A DNA stretch of 64,000 bases from Roseiarcus sp963805295 (GTDB lineage: Bacteria; Pseudomonadota; Alphaproteobacteria; Rhizobiales; Beijerinckiaceae), in contig CAWDTW010000018.1 in NCBI GenBank assembly GCA_963805295.1, positions 62,001-126,000 on the forward strand. Reading direction: 5' to 3'. Below, piece by piece: positions 28,414 to 37,231 of the stretch (positions within the stretch are counted from its first letter, which is position 1; each line of letters begins with the position of its first letter). The translations under genes were made by a program, and so were the position numbers. A model generated the notes under the pieces. That model did not search any database, was not told where the DNA came from, and saw nothing but the letters and a program-made list of their open reading frames with translations.

Positions 28414-29742
28414 ATGCGGACGTGGATCAAGGATCCTCTGGCGATCTTGGCAGAAGGCGCCGGGCGCGGGGTCGTCGTCGAGGGGACGCGGATCGCGGGG
28501 CTGGTCGAGCGAGGCGAGGCGCCAGAGCGAATCGACGCCATCTTCGACGCCTCGCGCCATGTCGTGCTGCCGGGACTGGTCAACGCCCACCACCATTTCT
28601 ATCAGACGCTGACCCGCGCCCACCCCGAGGCGATCAACAAGCCGCTCTTTGCCTGGCTCGCCGCGCTCTATCCGATCTGGTCGCGAGTGAAGCCGAACCA
28701 TCTGCGGCTCGCGGCGCGGCTCGCGCTTACCGAGCTCCTCCTGTCGGGCTGCACGACCGCCGCCGACCATCACTATCTCTATCCGATGGGTCTCGAGAAC
28801 GCGGTCGACGTCGAGGTCGAGGAGGCGCTCCGGCTCGGCATGCGGATGACGGTGTCGCGCGGCTCGATGAACCTCTCGGTCAAGGACGGCGGCCTGCCGC
28901 CCGACAGCGTGGTGCAGGACGAGGAGACGATTCTGGCCGACAGCGAGCGGGTGCTGAAGCTGTTCCACGACCCGAAGCGAGGGGCGCGGATTCGGGTCGC
29001 GCTCGCGCCCTGCTCGCCGTTCACGATCTCGAAGCATCTGATGAGCGAAAGCGCGCGCCTCGCCGAGCGCTACGACTGCCGGCTCCACACCCATCTCTGC
29101 GAGACCGACGACGAGGAGCAGTTCTGCCTGAAGGTCTACGGCCTGAGGCCGGTCGACCTCTTGGAGGAGACTGGCTGGATGTCGAGCCGCGTCTGGCTCG
29201 CCCACGGCATCCATTTCAATACGCAGGAGATCGCGCGGCTCGGCAGGGCCGGCGTCGGCGTCTGCCACTGCGCGGCCTCGAACATGGTGCTCGCCTCCGG
29301 CATCTGCCGGACCTGCGAACTCGAGGCCGCGGGCGCTCCGCTCGGCCTTGGCGTCGACGGCTCGGCCTCCAACGATTCGTCGAACATGATGGAGGCGGTG
29401 CGCCACGCACTGATGATCGGCCGCCTGCGTTACGGCGCGGAGAAAGTCACTCATCTCGACGTCCTGCGCTGGGCGACCGAAGGCTCGGCCCGCTGCCTCG
29501 GGCGTGACGACATCGGCCGGATCGAAGCGGGCCTCGAGGCGGATCTCGCGCTCTTCACTCTCGACGAGCCGCGTTTCTCCGGCGCTCACGATCCGCTCGC
29601 CGCCCTCGTTCTCTGCGGCGCGCACCGGGCGGACCGGGTGATGGTCGCGGGCGAATGGCGGGTCGTCGACGGGGCGCCGGTCGGGCTCGACCTCGGCGCG
29701 CTGATCGCCGAACAGAAGGCGGCGGCGCTCGACTTCGCGTGA
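28414..29742 (+). CDS. 8-oxoguanine deaminase (amidohydrolase)
   Basis: 442 residues of the ATZ/TRZ-like amidohydrolase family, subgroup 8-oxoguanine deaminase, which turns 8-oxoguanine into urate. Metal ligands appear in VLPGLVNAHHHFYQT, the His in HTHLCETDDEEQ, WLAHGIHFN and the Asp in LGVDGSASNDSSNMM. The length is typical. The upstream region has TTGACA at 28353. The last 19 codons recur in diverged form at 30750-30805, a duplicated tail. Confidence 0.86.
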   Translation: MRTWIKDPLAILAEGAGRGVVVEGTRIAGLVERGEAPERIDAIFDASRHVVLPGLVNAHHHFYQTLTRAHPEAINKPLFAWLAALYPIWSRVKPNHLRLAARLALTELLLSGCTTAADHHYLYPMGLENAVDVEVEEALRLGMRMTVSRGSMNLSVKDGGLPPDSVVQDEETILADSERVLKLFHDPKRGARIRVALAPCSPFTISKHLMSESARLAERYDCRLHTHLCETDDEEQFCLKVYGLRPVDLLEETGWMSSRVWLAHGIHFNTQEIARLGRAGVGVCHCAASNMVLASGICRTCELEAAGAPLGLGVDGSASNDSSNMMEAVRHALMIGRLRYGAEKVTHLDVLRWATEGSARCLGRDDIGRIEAGLEADLALFTLDEPRFSGAHDPLAALVLCGAHRADRVMVAGEWRVVDGAPVGLDLGALIAEQKAAALDFA

Positions 29743-29785
29743 AACCGGCGCGGCGTCTCGCCGATGCGCCGCGCCGATCTGAGGG

Positions 29786-30513
29786 TCACGCCGCCAATTG
29801 GCGCTCGACCGCCTTGTGGTCCGTCCGCCACGCCTCGTAGATGCTCGCCGCCCACGGGTCCGGAAAAATGTCTTCCTTGCCGGCAGCAATGCCGTCGACG
29901 ATGGCGTTGGCGACATCGGCCGGGCTGGTCTTCGCCAGGGGGATCGACGCCGACGCCGCCATTTCCGTATCGACCGTTCCCGGGAAGACGCTGTGGACCG
30001 GGATCCCGCGACTGGCCAGCGACCCTCGCAATGACTGGGTCATCGACCAGGAAGCGGCCTTTGATGCGCAGTAGCCGGCGACGGCCGGCCTGCTGGCCAT
30101 GGCGCCGATCGCCAGCACGTCGACGATGGCGCCGCCGCCGTTTGTCTCCATGACGGGCGCCAGCGCGCGCGCCATCAGCAAAGGCCCGTAGAAGTTGACA
30201 GCGAGGTTGCGATCGAGCGCGTCGAGCGAAACGTCGAACGGGGAGCCGAAATCCAGGACCCCGGCGTTGTTGATCAGCAGGCGCACATCCGGGACCTGTT
30301 TCGGCAATGCCGCGATCTGCTCGCGGTTCGCGACGTCGAGAGCCAGCGGGATCACACGCTTGGGGTCGAGCGCGACAACTGGCTCGAGCGTTCCGACATC
30401 GCGGGCAGCTGCGTATACGCGGGCGGCGCCGCGGTCGAGGAGGGCCTTGACCAGCGCCCGGCCGATTCCGCGTTGGCTCCGGTGACGAGGGCAATGGTGC
30501 TGTTGACGTCCAT
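29786..30513 (-). pseudogene. short-chain dehydrogenase/reductase, frameshifted at the cofactor motif
   Basis: From the ATG at 30513 the product starts MDVNSTIALVTGAN. One base is then missing near 30472; in the next frame it continues GIGRALVKALLDRGAARVYA and runs to 29786 with LLINNAGVLDFG, the catalytic Tyr-Lys in GYCASKAASW and PGTVDTEMA. With the base restored it is a classical SDR of 242 residues. The break falls inside the TGANxGIG nucleotide loop. From 30355 an internal start gives only the distal 189 residues, without the cofactor loop. The substrate is unknown. Confidence 0.82.
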
Positions 30514-30749
30514 GGGACGATCCTTTCCTGGGGAGATCGCCTAGACCCTAGCGTTCCCTGGGGAGATCGCCCAGCCGCTAGCTGCGCGATTTCTGTCGAA
30601 AAACGACATGTCGGCGCCATATCATCGGGTGCACGACGACTCGCTGAGAATCTTCGCCGACATCGCCAGCGCCGGAGATTTTCCCGCGGTCGCGCGGGAG
30701 CGTGGGGTCGAGCGTCGTCGATTTCGCGGACGATTTCCGCGCGTGGGGG

Positions 30750-30805
30750 CGAGCCTCGGCGCGCTGATCGCCGAGCACAAGGCGGCGGCGCGCGACTTTG
30801 CGTGA
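30750..30805 (+). pseudogene. duplicated 3' tail of the 8-oxoguanine deaminase gene
   Basis: The last 17 codons read LGALIAEHKAAARDFA and stop, against LGALIAEQKAAALDFA at the end of the intact gene (29742). Nothing upstream of about 30750 resembles the deaminase. It is best explained as the end of a lost second copy or a partial duplication, now on the far side of the SDR gene. Confidence 0.55.
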
Positions 30806-30868
30806 GCGACGTCGAGGCCTTTCCTTCTGCCGGCAAGGCGGGCAGAAGGGGACTTTCGGAGACGGGAG

Positions 30869-31084
30869 ATGACGAGTCCAGCCGAACTTCGCCTCTGGTC
30901 TTCGCTCAGCGAAAGCGAACAGACCGAACTCATGCTGGCCTATCAGCCGGTTCTCGACGCGCAAGCGCTGACTTGCAGCTTCGAGCAGAAGCTTGAGCGG
31001 ATGCGGGCGTTCCTCGAGACGCGCGGCGTGTCGATTACCGAAGCGGAAATCCGCGCCCCTCGCCGCCGCGAGGCGGAGCCCTGA
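30869..31084 (+). CDS. small hypothetical protein
   Basis: 71 residues, start preceded by GACGGGAG. It is acidic and helical in the first two thirds (LSESEQTELMLAYQPVL) and basic at the end (RRREAEP). No known domain. It sits in a line of same-strand small genes with the DUF1772 and TauE genes. Coding is supported by the ribosome binding site and composition only. Confidence 0.5.
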   Translation: MTSPAELRLWSSLSESEQTELMLAYQPVLDAQALTCSFEQKLERMRAFLETRGVSITEAEIRAPRRREAEP

Positions 31085-31180
31085 CAAACCGCGCGGCGCC
31101 TCTGTCTGAAGACTAGATCCGTGTTATCGTAACCGCGCCGGGGGAACGGGCGTGCGACCCTCCTGCGGATTGGAGCCGGA

Positions 31181-31615
31181 ATGCTCTTTGGTCAGCTTGC
31201 GCTCGTGTCCGCCGCGGTTTTCACCGGCGCCGCGCTCTACGTAAGCGTCGCCGAGCAGCCCGCGCGTCTCATGCTCGATGATCGGGCGCTGCTTTCGCAA
31301 TGGAAGCCCTCGTACAAGCGCGGGTTCGCGATGCAGGCCCCTCTCGCGATCGTCGGCTGCGTGTTCGGACTGATCGCCTGGTGGCAGGCGAGAGAGTTAG
31401 GCTTTCTGGTCGGCGCCGTGTCGATGATCGCGAACTGGCCCTGGACGCTGCTGGCCATCATGCCCACCAATAACGCATTGATGGCGACCGACCCGGCGGA
31501 TACGACCGGAAAAGGGAGGGCGCTGATCGTCAAATGGGGCGCCCTTCACGCCGTTCGTTCAGCTCTCGGCGCGCTGGCGACGATCGCGTTTCTTCTGGGC
31601 TGCATTTCACATTGA
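31181..31615 (+). CDS. DUF1772 membrane protein (anthrone oxygenase-like)
   Basis: 144 residues with four membrane helices (about 1-22, 50-70, 75-97, 120-143). Family marks are AALYVSVAEQPARL near the start, WKPSYKRGFAMQ and a central TNNALMATDP. DUF1772 proteins resemble anthrone oxygenase-like enzymes, but the bacterial role is unknown. Upstream of the small decarboxylase-like fragment and TauE on the same strand. Confidence 0.82.
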   Translation: MLFGQLALVSAAVFTGAALYVSVAEQPARLMLDDRALLSQWKPSYKRGFAMQAPLAIVGCVFGLIAWWQARELGFLVGAVSMIANWPWTLLAIMPTNNALMATDPADTTGKGRALIVKWGALHAVRSALGALATIAFLLGCISH

Positions 31616-31663
31616 GACGCTATCCGAACGCCGCCCCGCGGCTTTTCGCCAAGGAGAGACCCG

Positions 31664-31867
31664 ATGACCGTCGACGAAGTTCTCGAGCGCGCCACCGCGA
31701 TGTCCTCGACCAACCCGGCGTTCCCGCCAGGCCCTCATCGCTGCACCAATCGCGAATTCTTGGTCGGGACACACGGCGCCGACATCGACGCGCTCAGCGG
31801 CGAGGTCGTTTTCGATGACCTCGCCGGGCGGATGGACCCGAAGAGGGCGGGAACCGTCCGTCCATGA
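31664..31867 (+). CDS. short protein resembling the N-terminus of acetoacetate decarboxylase-like proteins
   Basis: 67 residues starting MTVDEVLERATAMSS after an AAGGAGA site. FPPGPHRCTNREFLVGTH resembles the PPYxFxNREYL block of the acetoacetate decarboxylase superfamily. After about residue 40 the similarity ends. It stops 4 bp into the next gene (TauE starts at 31864), so it is translationally coupled. It may be a truncated gene now serving as a leader; the family link is tentative. Confidence 0.4.
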   Translation: MTVDEVLERATAMSSTNPAFPPGPHRCTNREFLVGTHGADIDALSGEVVFDDLAGRMDPKRAGTVRP

Positions 31868-32610
31868 CGGCTTTGCTGGTCCTCTTCGTCGCCTCGATCT
31901 GGGCGGGCGCGCAGAACGCGCTCGCGGGCGGCGGCTCGTTCATCACCCTCCCGTCGTTGATGCTGACCGGCATGGATGCGCGCGCGGCCAACATCACTTC
32001 GACGGTGGCGCTCTTTCCGGCGCAGGTGGTGACCGGCCTCACGGGACGGTCGCATGCCGTGAGCCCGCCGGGCCTTTCGATGACGACGCTCTTCGTCATC
32101 AGCCTCGTCGGCGGAGCGCTCGGCGCGCTCATCCTGCTCGGGACCCCGCCGTCGGTCTTCGCGAAGCTGGTTCCCTGGCTGGTGCTGTTCGCGACCGCGC
32201 TCTTCGCCTGGGGCAGCTTCTACCGCAAACCGCCCAAGTCGGGCGAGGCGCACCTGCCGCCGTGGGGCGCAGCGCTCGTGCAGTTCTTCATCGCGATCTA
32301 CGGCGGCTATTTCGGCGGCGGCATCGGGCTCCTGATGATGGCCTCGCTGACGATGACGGGTCTCGCCGTGCGCAATGCCGGGGCGGCCAAGAACATTCTG
32401 GCGGGCGTGATGAACGCCTCGGCGGTCGCGATCTTTGTCTTTTCCAGCGATGTGCATTGGCCTCAGGCCGTCATAACTTCGATCGGCGCCTCGTTCGGCG
32501 GCTGGGCCGGCGCAGTGATGCTGAAGACCGTGAACGAGAAGCTCTTGCGCCTCGTGGTCGTCGCGATCGGCCTCGCGCTGACGATCGGCCTCTTCTGGAA
32601 GGCGGGGTAG
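31864..32610 (+). CDS. TauE/SafE-family sulfite/anion exporter (TSUP)
   Basis: 248 residues with about eight membrane helices in two related halves. Family signatures: GAQNALAGGGSFITLPSLML in the first half and YGGYFGGGIGLLMMASL in the second. TSUP proteins export sulfite, sulfoacetate or similar anions across the inner membrane. The start overlaps the upstream short gene by 4 bp. The true substrate is unknown. Confidence 0.86.
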   Translation: MTALLVLFVASIWAGAQNALAGGGSFITLPSLMLTGMDARAANITSTVALFPAQVVTGLTGRSHAVSPPGLSMTTLFVISLVGGALGALILLGTPPSVFAKLVPWLVLFATALFAWGSFYRKPPKSGEAHLPPWGAALVQFFIAIYGGYFGGGIGLLMMASLTMTGLAVRNAGAAKNILAGVMNASAVAIFVFSSDVHWPQAVITSIGASFGGWAGAVMLKTVNEKLLRLVVVAIGLALTIGLFWKAG

Positions 32611-32739
32611 CGGGCGAAGGCGCGCGCTTGGGGACGAAGTCGAGGTCGATCGAGAGGGCCGCCGTCTGCTCATTGTCGCCTCCGCCGGCCCAGGCTCGGC
32701 GCTAGCCAACTGCAATATGAGCGCCTTCCATGATAGCGT

Positions 32740-33112
32740 GGAGATCAGGATCGGCAGGCGATCATCGCCAGATTGCAGGAAAACGAAGCGGCTCTGCGCG
32801 CGCAAGGCGTCGCTAACGCCGCACTGTTCGGCGCGCGCGCGGGGCGACGATCGGCCCGACAGCGACATCGACATCTTGATCGAGATCGCGCCGGACGCGC
32901 CCGTCGGGCTGTGGGAATACGTCGCGATTGTGCAATATCTCGGCGATCTGTTCGCGAGCCGGGTCGACGTCGCCGACCGCAGCCGCCTGAAACCGCACGT
33001 TCGGCCGCGCGCCGAACGGGAAGCCATGTATGCTTTCTGGCAAAGCTCGTCTGGCGCTGTTCGCTGCATTGCGTCTCCGCCAACGGCAGGAATCGACGTA
33101 TTGCGGACGTAG
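32740..33112 (+). pseudogene. MntA-type nucleotidyltransferase remnant, frameshifted
   Basis: The first piece reads IIARLQENEAALRAQGVANA ending ALFG; the second, in another frame, reads RARGDDRPDSDIDILIE, the GSxRGxxxxxSDIDL catalytic block of minimal nucleotidyltransferases, then LWEYVAIVQYLGDLF and DRSRLKPHV. A run of CG dinucleotides at about 32828-32836 seems to have lost one unit. No good start codon precedes the first piece. The usual HepT partner was not found downstream. MntA proteins AMPylate and silence HepT ribonuclease; here the module is decayed. Confidence 0.72.
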
Positions 33113-33422
33113 CGGATTGCGACGGCAAACGTCGCAAGTGGGCAGGTAAGCGGGCCTTGCCTCTAGGCGCGGTCTCCGCCCAGAGCGGCCATCGGTCGAG
33201 GCTTTGGCAAAAGGCCGGGCATACGGGAAGCGATCGTGCGACGGGCGCGGCAGAGCGGGGCGGTTAGCGGCTGGACGGCGTTTATCAGGGCTCCTCCCGC
33301 GCGCCTGGTCGTACGGTGCGGAGCAGGGCGCTCTTTTCAACGGCGGGCCGCACGCGGAAGCGCCGCAGAGGTTGTTGGCTTAACGCGGGTGCTCGTTACC
33401 CGCTCCCCGCCGGAAGCTCGGG

Positions 33423-33722
33423 TCATCTTCGAAAGACGCGGCTGCGTCGCAAAGCGGCTTTTTGGCCATCGGGGCTTGGACGATAGCAGGTGATGACCGC
33501 GCTACCTTGAAAGATTACTTTGACCCCTTTCAGACGCTCCAGGCGCTGAATTTCTTGTTTCCGTCGCTCGATTTCACGGGCGGCGTCCTGTTCCGTCAAC
33601 AGGAGGGCGTCGTCGGCAATCTGAGAGCCGGAGTCCAGCAAAAGGCGAAGGTCGCCGTCCCGAAGGCCGCGCTGTTGCATTCTGACCTGGGCGTGCCGAG
33701 TAAGGGTGATGTCGTCACGCAT
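33423..33722 (-). CDS. DUF4258-type small protein, possible toxin
   Basis: 99 residues starting at 33722. It has the DUF4258 pattern LTRHAQVRMQQRGL at the N-terminus and a late VKVIFQGSAVITCYR. Such proteins share a RelE/BrnT-like fold and are often beside HTH genes. It overlaps the 3' end of the XRE gene by 8 bp, so the two form an operon in antitoxin-first order. Toxicity is an inference; the basic helical middle (REIERRKQEIQRLERLK) may bind RNA. Confidence 0.7.
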   Translation of the reverse strand: MRDDITLTRHAQVRMQQRGLRDGDLRLLLDSGSQIADDALLLTEQDAAREIERRKQEIQRLERLKGVKVIFQGSAVITCYRPSPDGQKAALRRSRVFRR

Positions 33723-34638
33723 GGTCCTGCTCCTGCTGGTCCGCCGCGCCACCCAACTCGGCCGCTCTTGCCTTCTCAGCGAGCACGGCCTCGACCTTGG
33801 CACGCACTTCGGGGGGTATCTGAGACCGAAGCCACTCCGCTCGGGTACATTCCGGCTTGAAAAGCAAAGCGCCAAGAGAGGAAACTTTGGCGTATCCCCG
33901 AGCGAGAGCGAATTCGGCTAACGGGTCGCCATCGGTGATCTCTTGAATTATCGAACGCGCGAATTGGTACTCTGGCACAGCGGTATTTGGATCATTGAAT
34001 ATTTCAACCACGTCCGTGTTCAAGCGGTCCTTGAAATCTAGAATAAAATCAAGAAATGGATTACTTCCGTACTCTGGACCGATCTCATAAGCATCGAAAG
34101 AGTTCCCGAAAAGATCGCGCCCCGCAATCGACATGCTTTCAACCTCGACGACGTTGGCGAGGGAATTGTCCTGCATTTGAGGCGACGAGAGGAGTTCTGA
34201 GAAAAGCCAAGGCATTTCGCGCCGTGCGTTTTCAAGCGCGTCGAGCTTGTCTTGCCGCCACTTGAGGCTCGCCTCGGCCAAAAGCGCGGCAAACAACGGG
34301 GCCATCCGTAGCAGGTCCCGTTGATCGATTCTATATAGATACTCCACCACTTGGTAAGCGAAGATGGTATCTGCCCCAACGTACGATCCAAGCAACTGAT
34401 ATCCCGCGTCTTTGACTTCGCTATTGAAATCCTCCGAATTCGGCTCCTTTGCGAGGACGGACGCCTCCACTTTTAGCGCCTCGGCAAGTCTCCGGGTCGT
34501 GTTGGCGTTCGGCTTCACCTTACCGCTTTCAATTCTGGCAATCGTCTTCTTGCTGACCCCGGCGATTTGCGCCAGTTGCTCCTGGGAGACACCTTGCTTC
34601 TCTCTGGCGCGTTTCAGAGCATTCGCGTTGATGGTCAT
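33715..34638 (-). CDS. XRE-family regulator with a large C-terminal domain
   Basis: 307 residues. Residues 5-60 are a Cro/CI helix-turn-helix (GVSQEQLAQIAGVSKKTIAR). The remaining 240 residues are an all-helical domain with no family I recognise; it has a basic/Glu-rich end (EVRAKVEAVLAEKARAAELG). The large domain makes it bigger than ordinary antitoxins. It overlaps the DUF4258 gene and lies in DNA that is visibly lower in GC than its surroundings, suggesting acquisition. The long upstream gap (34639-34985) contains the AT-rich promoter region. Confidence 0.78.
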   Translation of the reverse strand: MTINANALKRAREKQGVSQEQLAQIAGVSKKTIARIESGKVKPNANTTRRLAEALKVEASVLAKEPNSEDFNSEVKDAGYQLLGSYVGADTIFAYQVVEYLYRIDQRDLLRMAPLFAALLAEASLKWRQDKLDALENARREMPWLFSELLSSPQMQDNSLANVVEVESMSIAGRDLFGNSFDAYEIGPEYGSNPFLDFILDFKDRLNTDVVEIFNDPNTAVPEYQFARSIIQEITDGDPLAEFALARGYAKVSSLGALLFKPECTRAEWLRSQIPPEVRAKVEAVLAEKARAAELGGAADQQEQDHA

Positions 34639-34985
34639 GATGCCACTCCTGCAAACGATATGACCCCATTATATGATGACTTTTTTGCATCACAAGCCCC
34701 AGAGGGGCGTCACAATTGGTGTGGTTGTGGCCGGAACAGAGACAGAATGTCCCTATTGGGGTCACAATTTGCTCTTCCGGTGAGCGTTGAGTTCTCGAGG
34801 AATCCAAAAATGTCCTCAACGCCCCAAAAGATCGGCGCAATACGCCGCGGCGGCGCTGGCGCGCGGGAAGGAGCTGCGTACGGGCCGCACCGCGCTGCTG
34901 CGCCTTGAACGGATGCGATCCAGGCTGATTCTGTACGACCCACCGCGTAATTAGCAGAATCGGCGCGGGGTGCTATGAGCGAGCG
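34639..34985. other. gene-free spacer between divergent genes
   Basis: AT-rich near 34660-34690 (candidate promoter for the XRE gene). A short open stretch at about 34836-34950 ends in LILYDPPRN; it has no family match and no start. Nothing else is recognised. Confidence 0.4.
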
Positions 34986-35765
34986 ATGCTTCAGACCATC
35001 AAGCGCCGCTGGCCGCGAATTGCGGCGATCCTTCTTCTACTGGGCCCGGCAACTGACGTGCTTACGCGGCTATTAGATTGGCGAAGCAGATATGACGCGT
35101 TCACAGAATCACTCACGGAAGTCGGCGGATTTCGCTCTGTGGTCGGGTACGTTCTCAACCCTCCGCCCTGGTTTATCCTCTGCGCGCTAATTGCTGGTCT
35201 GGCACTGATCTATTGGGATTTGCGGCGCAGAATGCCGCAGACGGTTTCCCCATCGCTCTATTCCCAGCCTGCTTCGATAGCACCGGCGAGCGCAGTTGAG
35301 CCGCCGAAAATCCTTTTTGGCGAAAATGGAAGCTACGAAACGAAAGTCGCCAATGGACTCTACGTGGCGACGCACACGTTCCAGATAGGCATCAAGAATG
35401 AAAATCGGGACCGGTTTATATCGAACTGCAACGTATATCTGGTAATTAAGAGCGCGTCGGGCCAACCTGCGCCGCCGAACTGGCTTGCTGGCCCGTTCAC
35501 ATTGAACGCGACAGAGGAAAGGCTGGTACCGATTGTCAGGTACGACGAGCCAGCTTCGGTAAGCGGACACCGGGGTCAGATTATTCAGCTAATGATTCCC
35601 GTTATCGGGGGATATTACAATGTTGGGTACGGGTGGCCCTGGCAGCTTCCAATTGGCACTTACGTTTTCACCTTACGGGTGACGTCTATGGAAACCGGCC
35701 CGTGCGAGGTCTTGTGCAAGGTCTGGGTAGACGATGCTGGGAAGCTGCACTTCGAAAAGGCTTAA
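34986..35765 (+). CDS. hypothetical two-helix membrane protein
   Basis: 259 residues. Two membrane helices (about 11-27 and 58-77) flank a short loop; a basic cytoplasmic stretch WDLRRRMPQ follows the second helix, so the beta-rich C-terminal domain (residues 100-259, with ATHTFQIGIKNENRDRF) is probably cytoplasmic. I do not recognise the domain; its strand pattern suggests a single immunoglobulin-like sandwich. Its GC content is lower than the region's average, as in the XRE/DUF4258 pair next to it, so it was probably acquired. Confidence 0.65.
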   Translation: MLQTIKRRWPRIAAILLLLGPATDVLTRLLDWRSRYDAFTESLTEVGGFRSVVGYVLNPPPWFILCALIAGLALIYWDLRRRMPQTVSPSLYSQPASIAPASAVEPPKILFGENGSYETKVANGLYVATHTFQIGIKNENRDRFISNCNVYLVIKSASGQPAPPNWLAGPFTLNATEERLVPIVRYDEPASVSGHRGQIIQLMIPVIGGYYNVGYGWPWQLPIGTYVFTLRVTSMETGPCEVLCKVWVDDAGKLHFEKA

Positions 35766-36181
35766 GCGGGGTCTCGGCGATGACCTTCACGCTGTTTGCG
35801 ACTTTCTCTCGATATTTTTTCCGCTAGGCTCGCGCAATTCTTCGCTTTTTCGGCGTCTATCGTCGTCCTCGATTGACGGAAGGGCGGCTACCAGCCCGAA
35901 ATGTCGCGTTCGCGAAGTCGATGATGATCGACCGCTCCTTGCGCATTCCTTCCGTTCCGGGACCGGTCGATATGACCCGTTCGCCAAGCCGTCGATGAAT
36001 GGCCGCTATTTCAGCGTTGCCGACAGTCCACTCCGTCGGCCTCGCACGGCTGAGCTCCCCGCCCGTTGCAGAAACCAAACTGAGACGCTACCCCCTGCCT
36101 TGTCTCGAAAACGAACCGGTCTCGGAATAGTGAGCGCCGCGCGCCCCGAGGCGGAGGACGCGGTCGGGAAAGGATGATCGC
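35766..36181. other. gene-free stretch
   Basis: Short frames on both strands here do not resemble known proteins. The right end holds the upstream region of the next gene. It marks the return from lower to normal GC. Confidence 0.4.
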
Positions 36182-36925
36182 ATGTCGAGCGTTTCGACAT
36201 TTGTTTCGGTCGCGGGGGCCTCGTTCGCCGCCTCCTTCGTCGAGGCGGTGGAGGCCCTGACCGTCGTGCTGGCCGTCGGACTGGCGCGCGGCTGGCGGCC
36301 GGCGCTGACGGGGGCGGCGGCGGCGCTGGCGGCGCTCGCGCTCATTGTCGCGGTCCTCGGCCCGCTCATCGGACGGGTTCCGATCCACGCGCTGCAGGCC
36401 GTCGTCGGAGTCCTGCTGCTGCTCTTCGGCCTGCGCTGGCTGCGCAAGGCGATCCTGCGCTCGATCGGCGTCATCGCCCTGCGCGACGAGGACGAGGCGT
36501 TTGCGCGCCAGACGCGCGAACTCGCCGAGGCTGAACCCCGGCGCTCGAACGGACTCGACTGGATTGCCGGCCTGACCTCCTTCAAGGCCGTGTTGCTCGA
36601 GGGCATGGAGGTCGTCTTCATCGTTATCGCCGTCGGCGCCGGGGGCCTCCTTTGGCTCGCCAGCGCCGGCGCTTTGGCGGCCTGCGCCGTCGTGGCCGCG
36701 ATCGGCGCGGCCGCGCTCGGACCGCTCTCGCAGGCGGCGGAGAACGCGCTCAAGTTCGGGGTCGGCGTGATGCTTTCGGCCTTTGGTCTGTTTTGGACCG
36801 GCGAGAGTCTCGGGGTCGACTGGCCGGGCGGCGACGCGGCGATCTTCGGTTTCGCCGCCATGTTCCTCGCCGTCGCCTTGGCGCTCGTCGCCCTCCTGAA
36901 GCCGAAACCGATGGAGCCCGCGTGA
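36182..36925 (+). CDS. COG4280-type membrane protein
   Basis: 247 residues with about seven membrane helices. SFVEAVEALTVVLAVGLARG at the N-terminus and LTSFKAVLLEGMEVVFIVIA in the middle repeat an E-x-x-E helix pattern resembling iron permease FTR1/TMEM165-like transporters. This is the conserved 'predicted membrane protein' family COG4280; a transport role, perhaps for a metal, is inferred. The stop overlaps the next gene's GTG by 4 bp. Confidence 0.75.
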   Translation: MSSVSTFVSVAGASFAASFVEAVEALTVVLAVGLARGWRPALTGAAAALAALALIVAVLGPLIGRVPIHALQAVVGVLLLLFGLRWLRKAILRSIGVIALRDEDEAFARQTRELAEAEPRRSNGLDWIAGLTSFKAVLLEGMEVVFIVIAVGAGGLLWLASAGALAACAVVAAIGAAALGPLSQAAENALKFGVGVMLSAFGLFWTGESLGVDWPGGDAAIFGFAAMFLAVALALVALLKPKPMEPA

Positions 36926-37146
36926 TCGGCGAGATCGTCAAGCAGGTGATCGGCCTCTTCGTCGACGACGAACTGCTGGCTGTCGGGATCCTCGTCGCGG
37001 TCGCTGTCGTCGCCCTCCTCGAGTTGCTCGGCGCCCTGCCGACATGGGCGACCGGCCTGTTGCTCGCCGTCTCCTTGCCGGCGGCGCTCGCGGCGAGCGT
37101 GCTGCGCAGCGCGCGGCGAACGCGGCAGGCCGACCCCGGCGACTAG
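36922..37146 (+). CDS. small membrane protein coupled to the COG4280 gene
   Basis: 74 residues from a GTG at 36922 that overlaps the upstream stop (GTGA). Two hydrophobic helices (LLAVGILVAVAVVALLELLG and ATGLLLAVSLPAALAASVL) separated by ALPTW, then a basic tail. Small partners in this position are common after COG4280 genes. It probably forms a complex with that protein. Confidence 0.65.
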   Translation: MIGEIVKQVIGLFVDDELLAVGILVAVAVVALLELLGALPTWATGLLLAVSLPAALAASVLRSARRTRQADPGD

Positions 37147-37231
37147 CGGCCAACACCGCCTTGATGGGTCGGAGCGAGCGTGACAAGCTGCCCGTGCGCT
37201 CGTCTCGAAGGCGCATCGGCATGGGGAGATC

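Noticed and set aside
33130..33420. HepT partner of the MntA-like remnant
   Set aside because: No R-x4-6-H HEPN motif in any frame downstream.
35787..36177. small genes on both strands in the gap
   Set aside because: No start, ribosome site or family similarity; likely non-coding.
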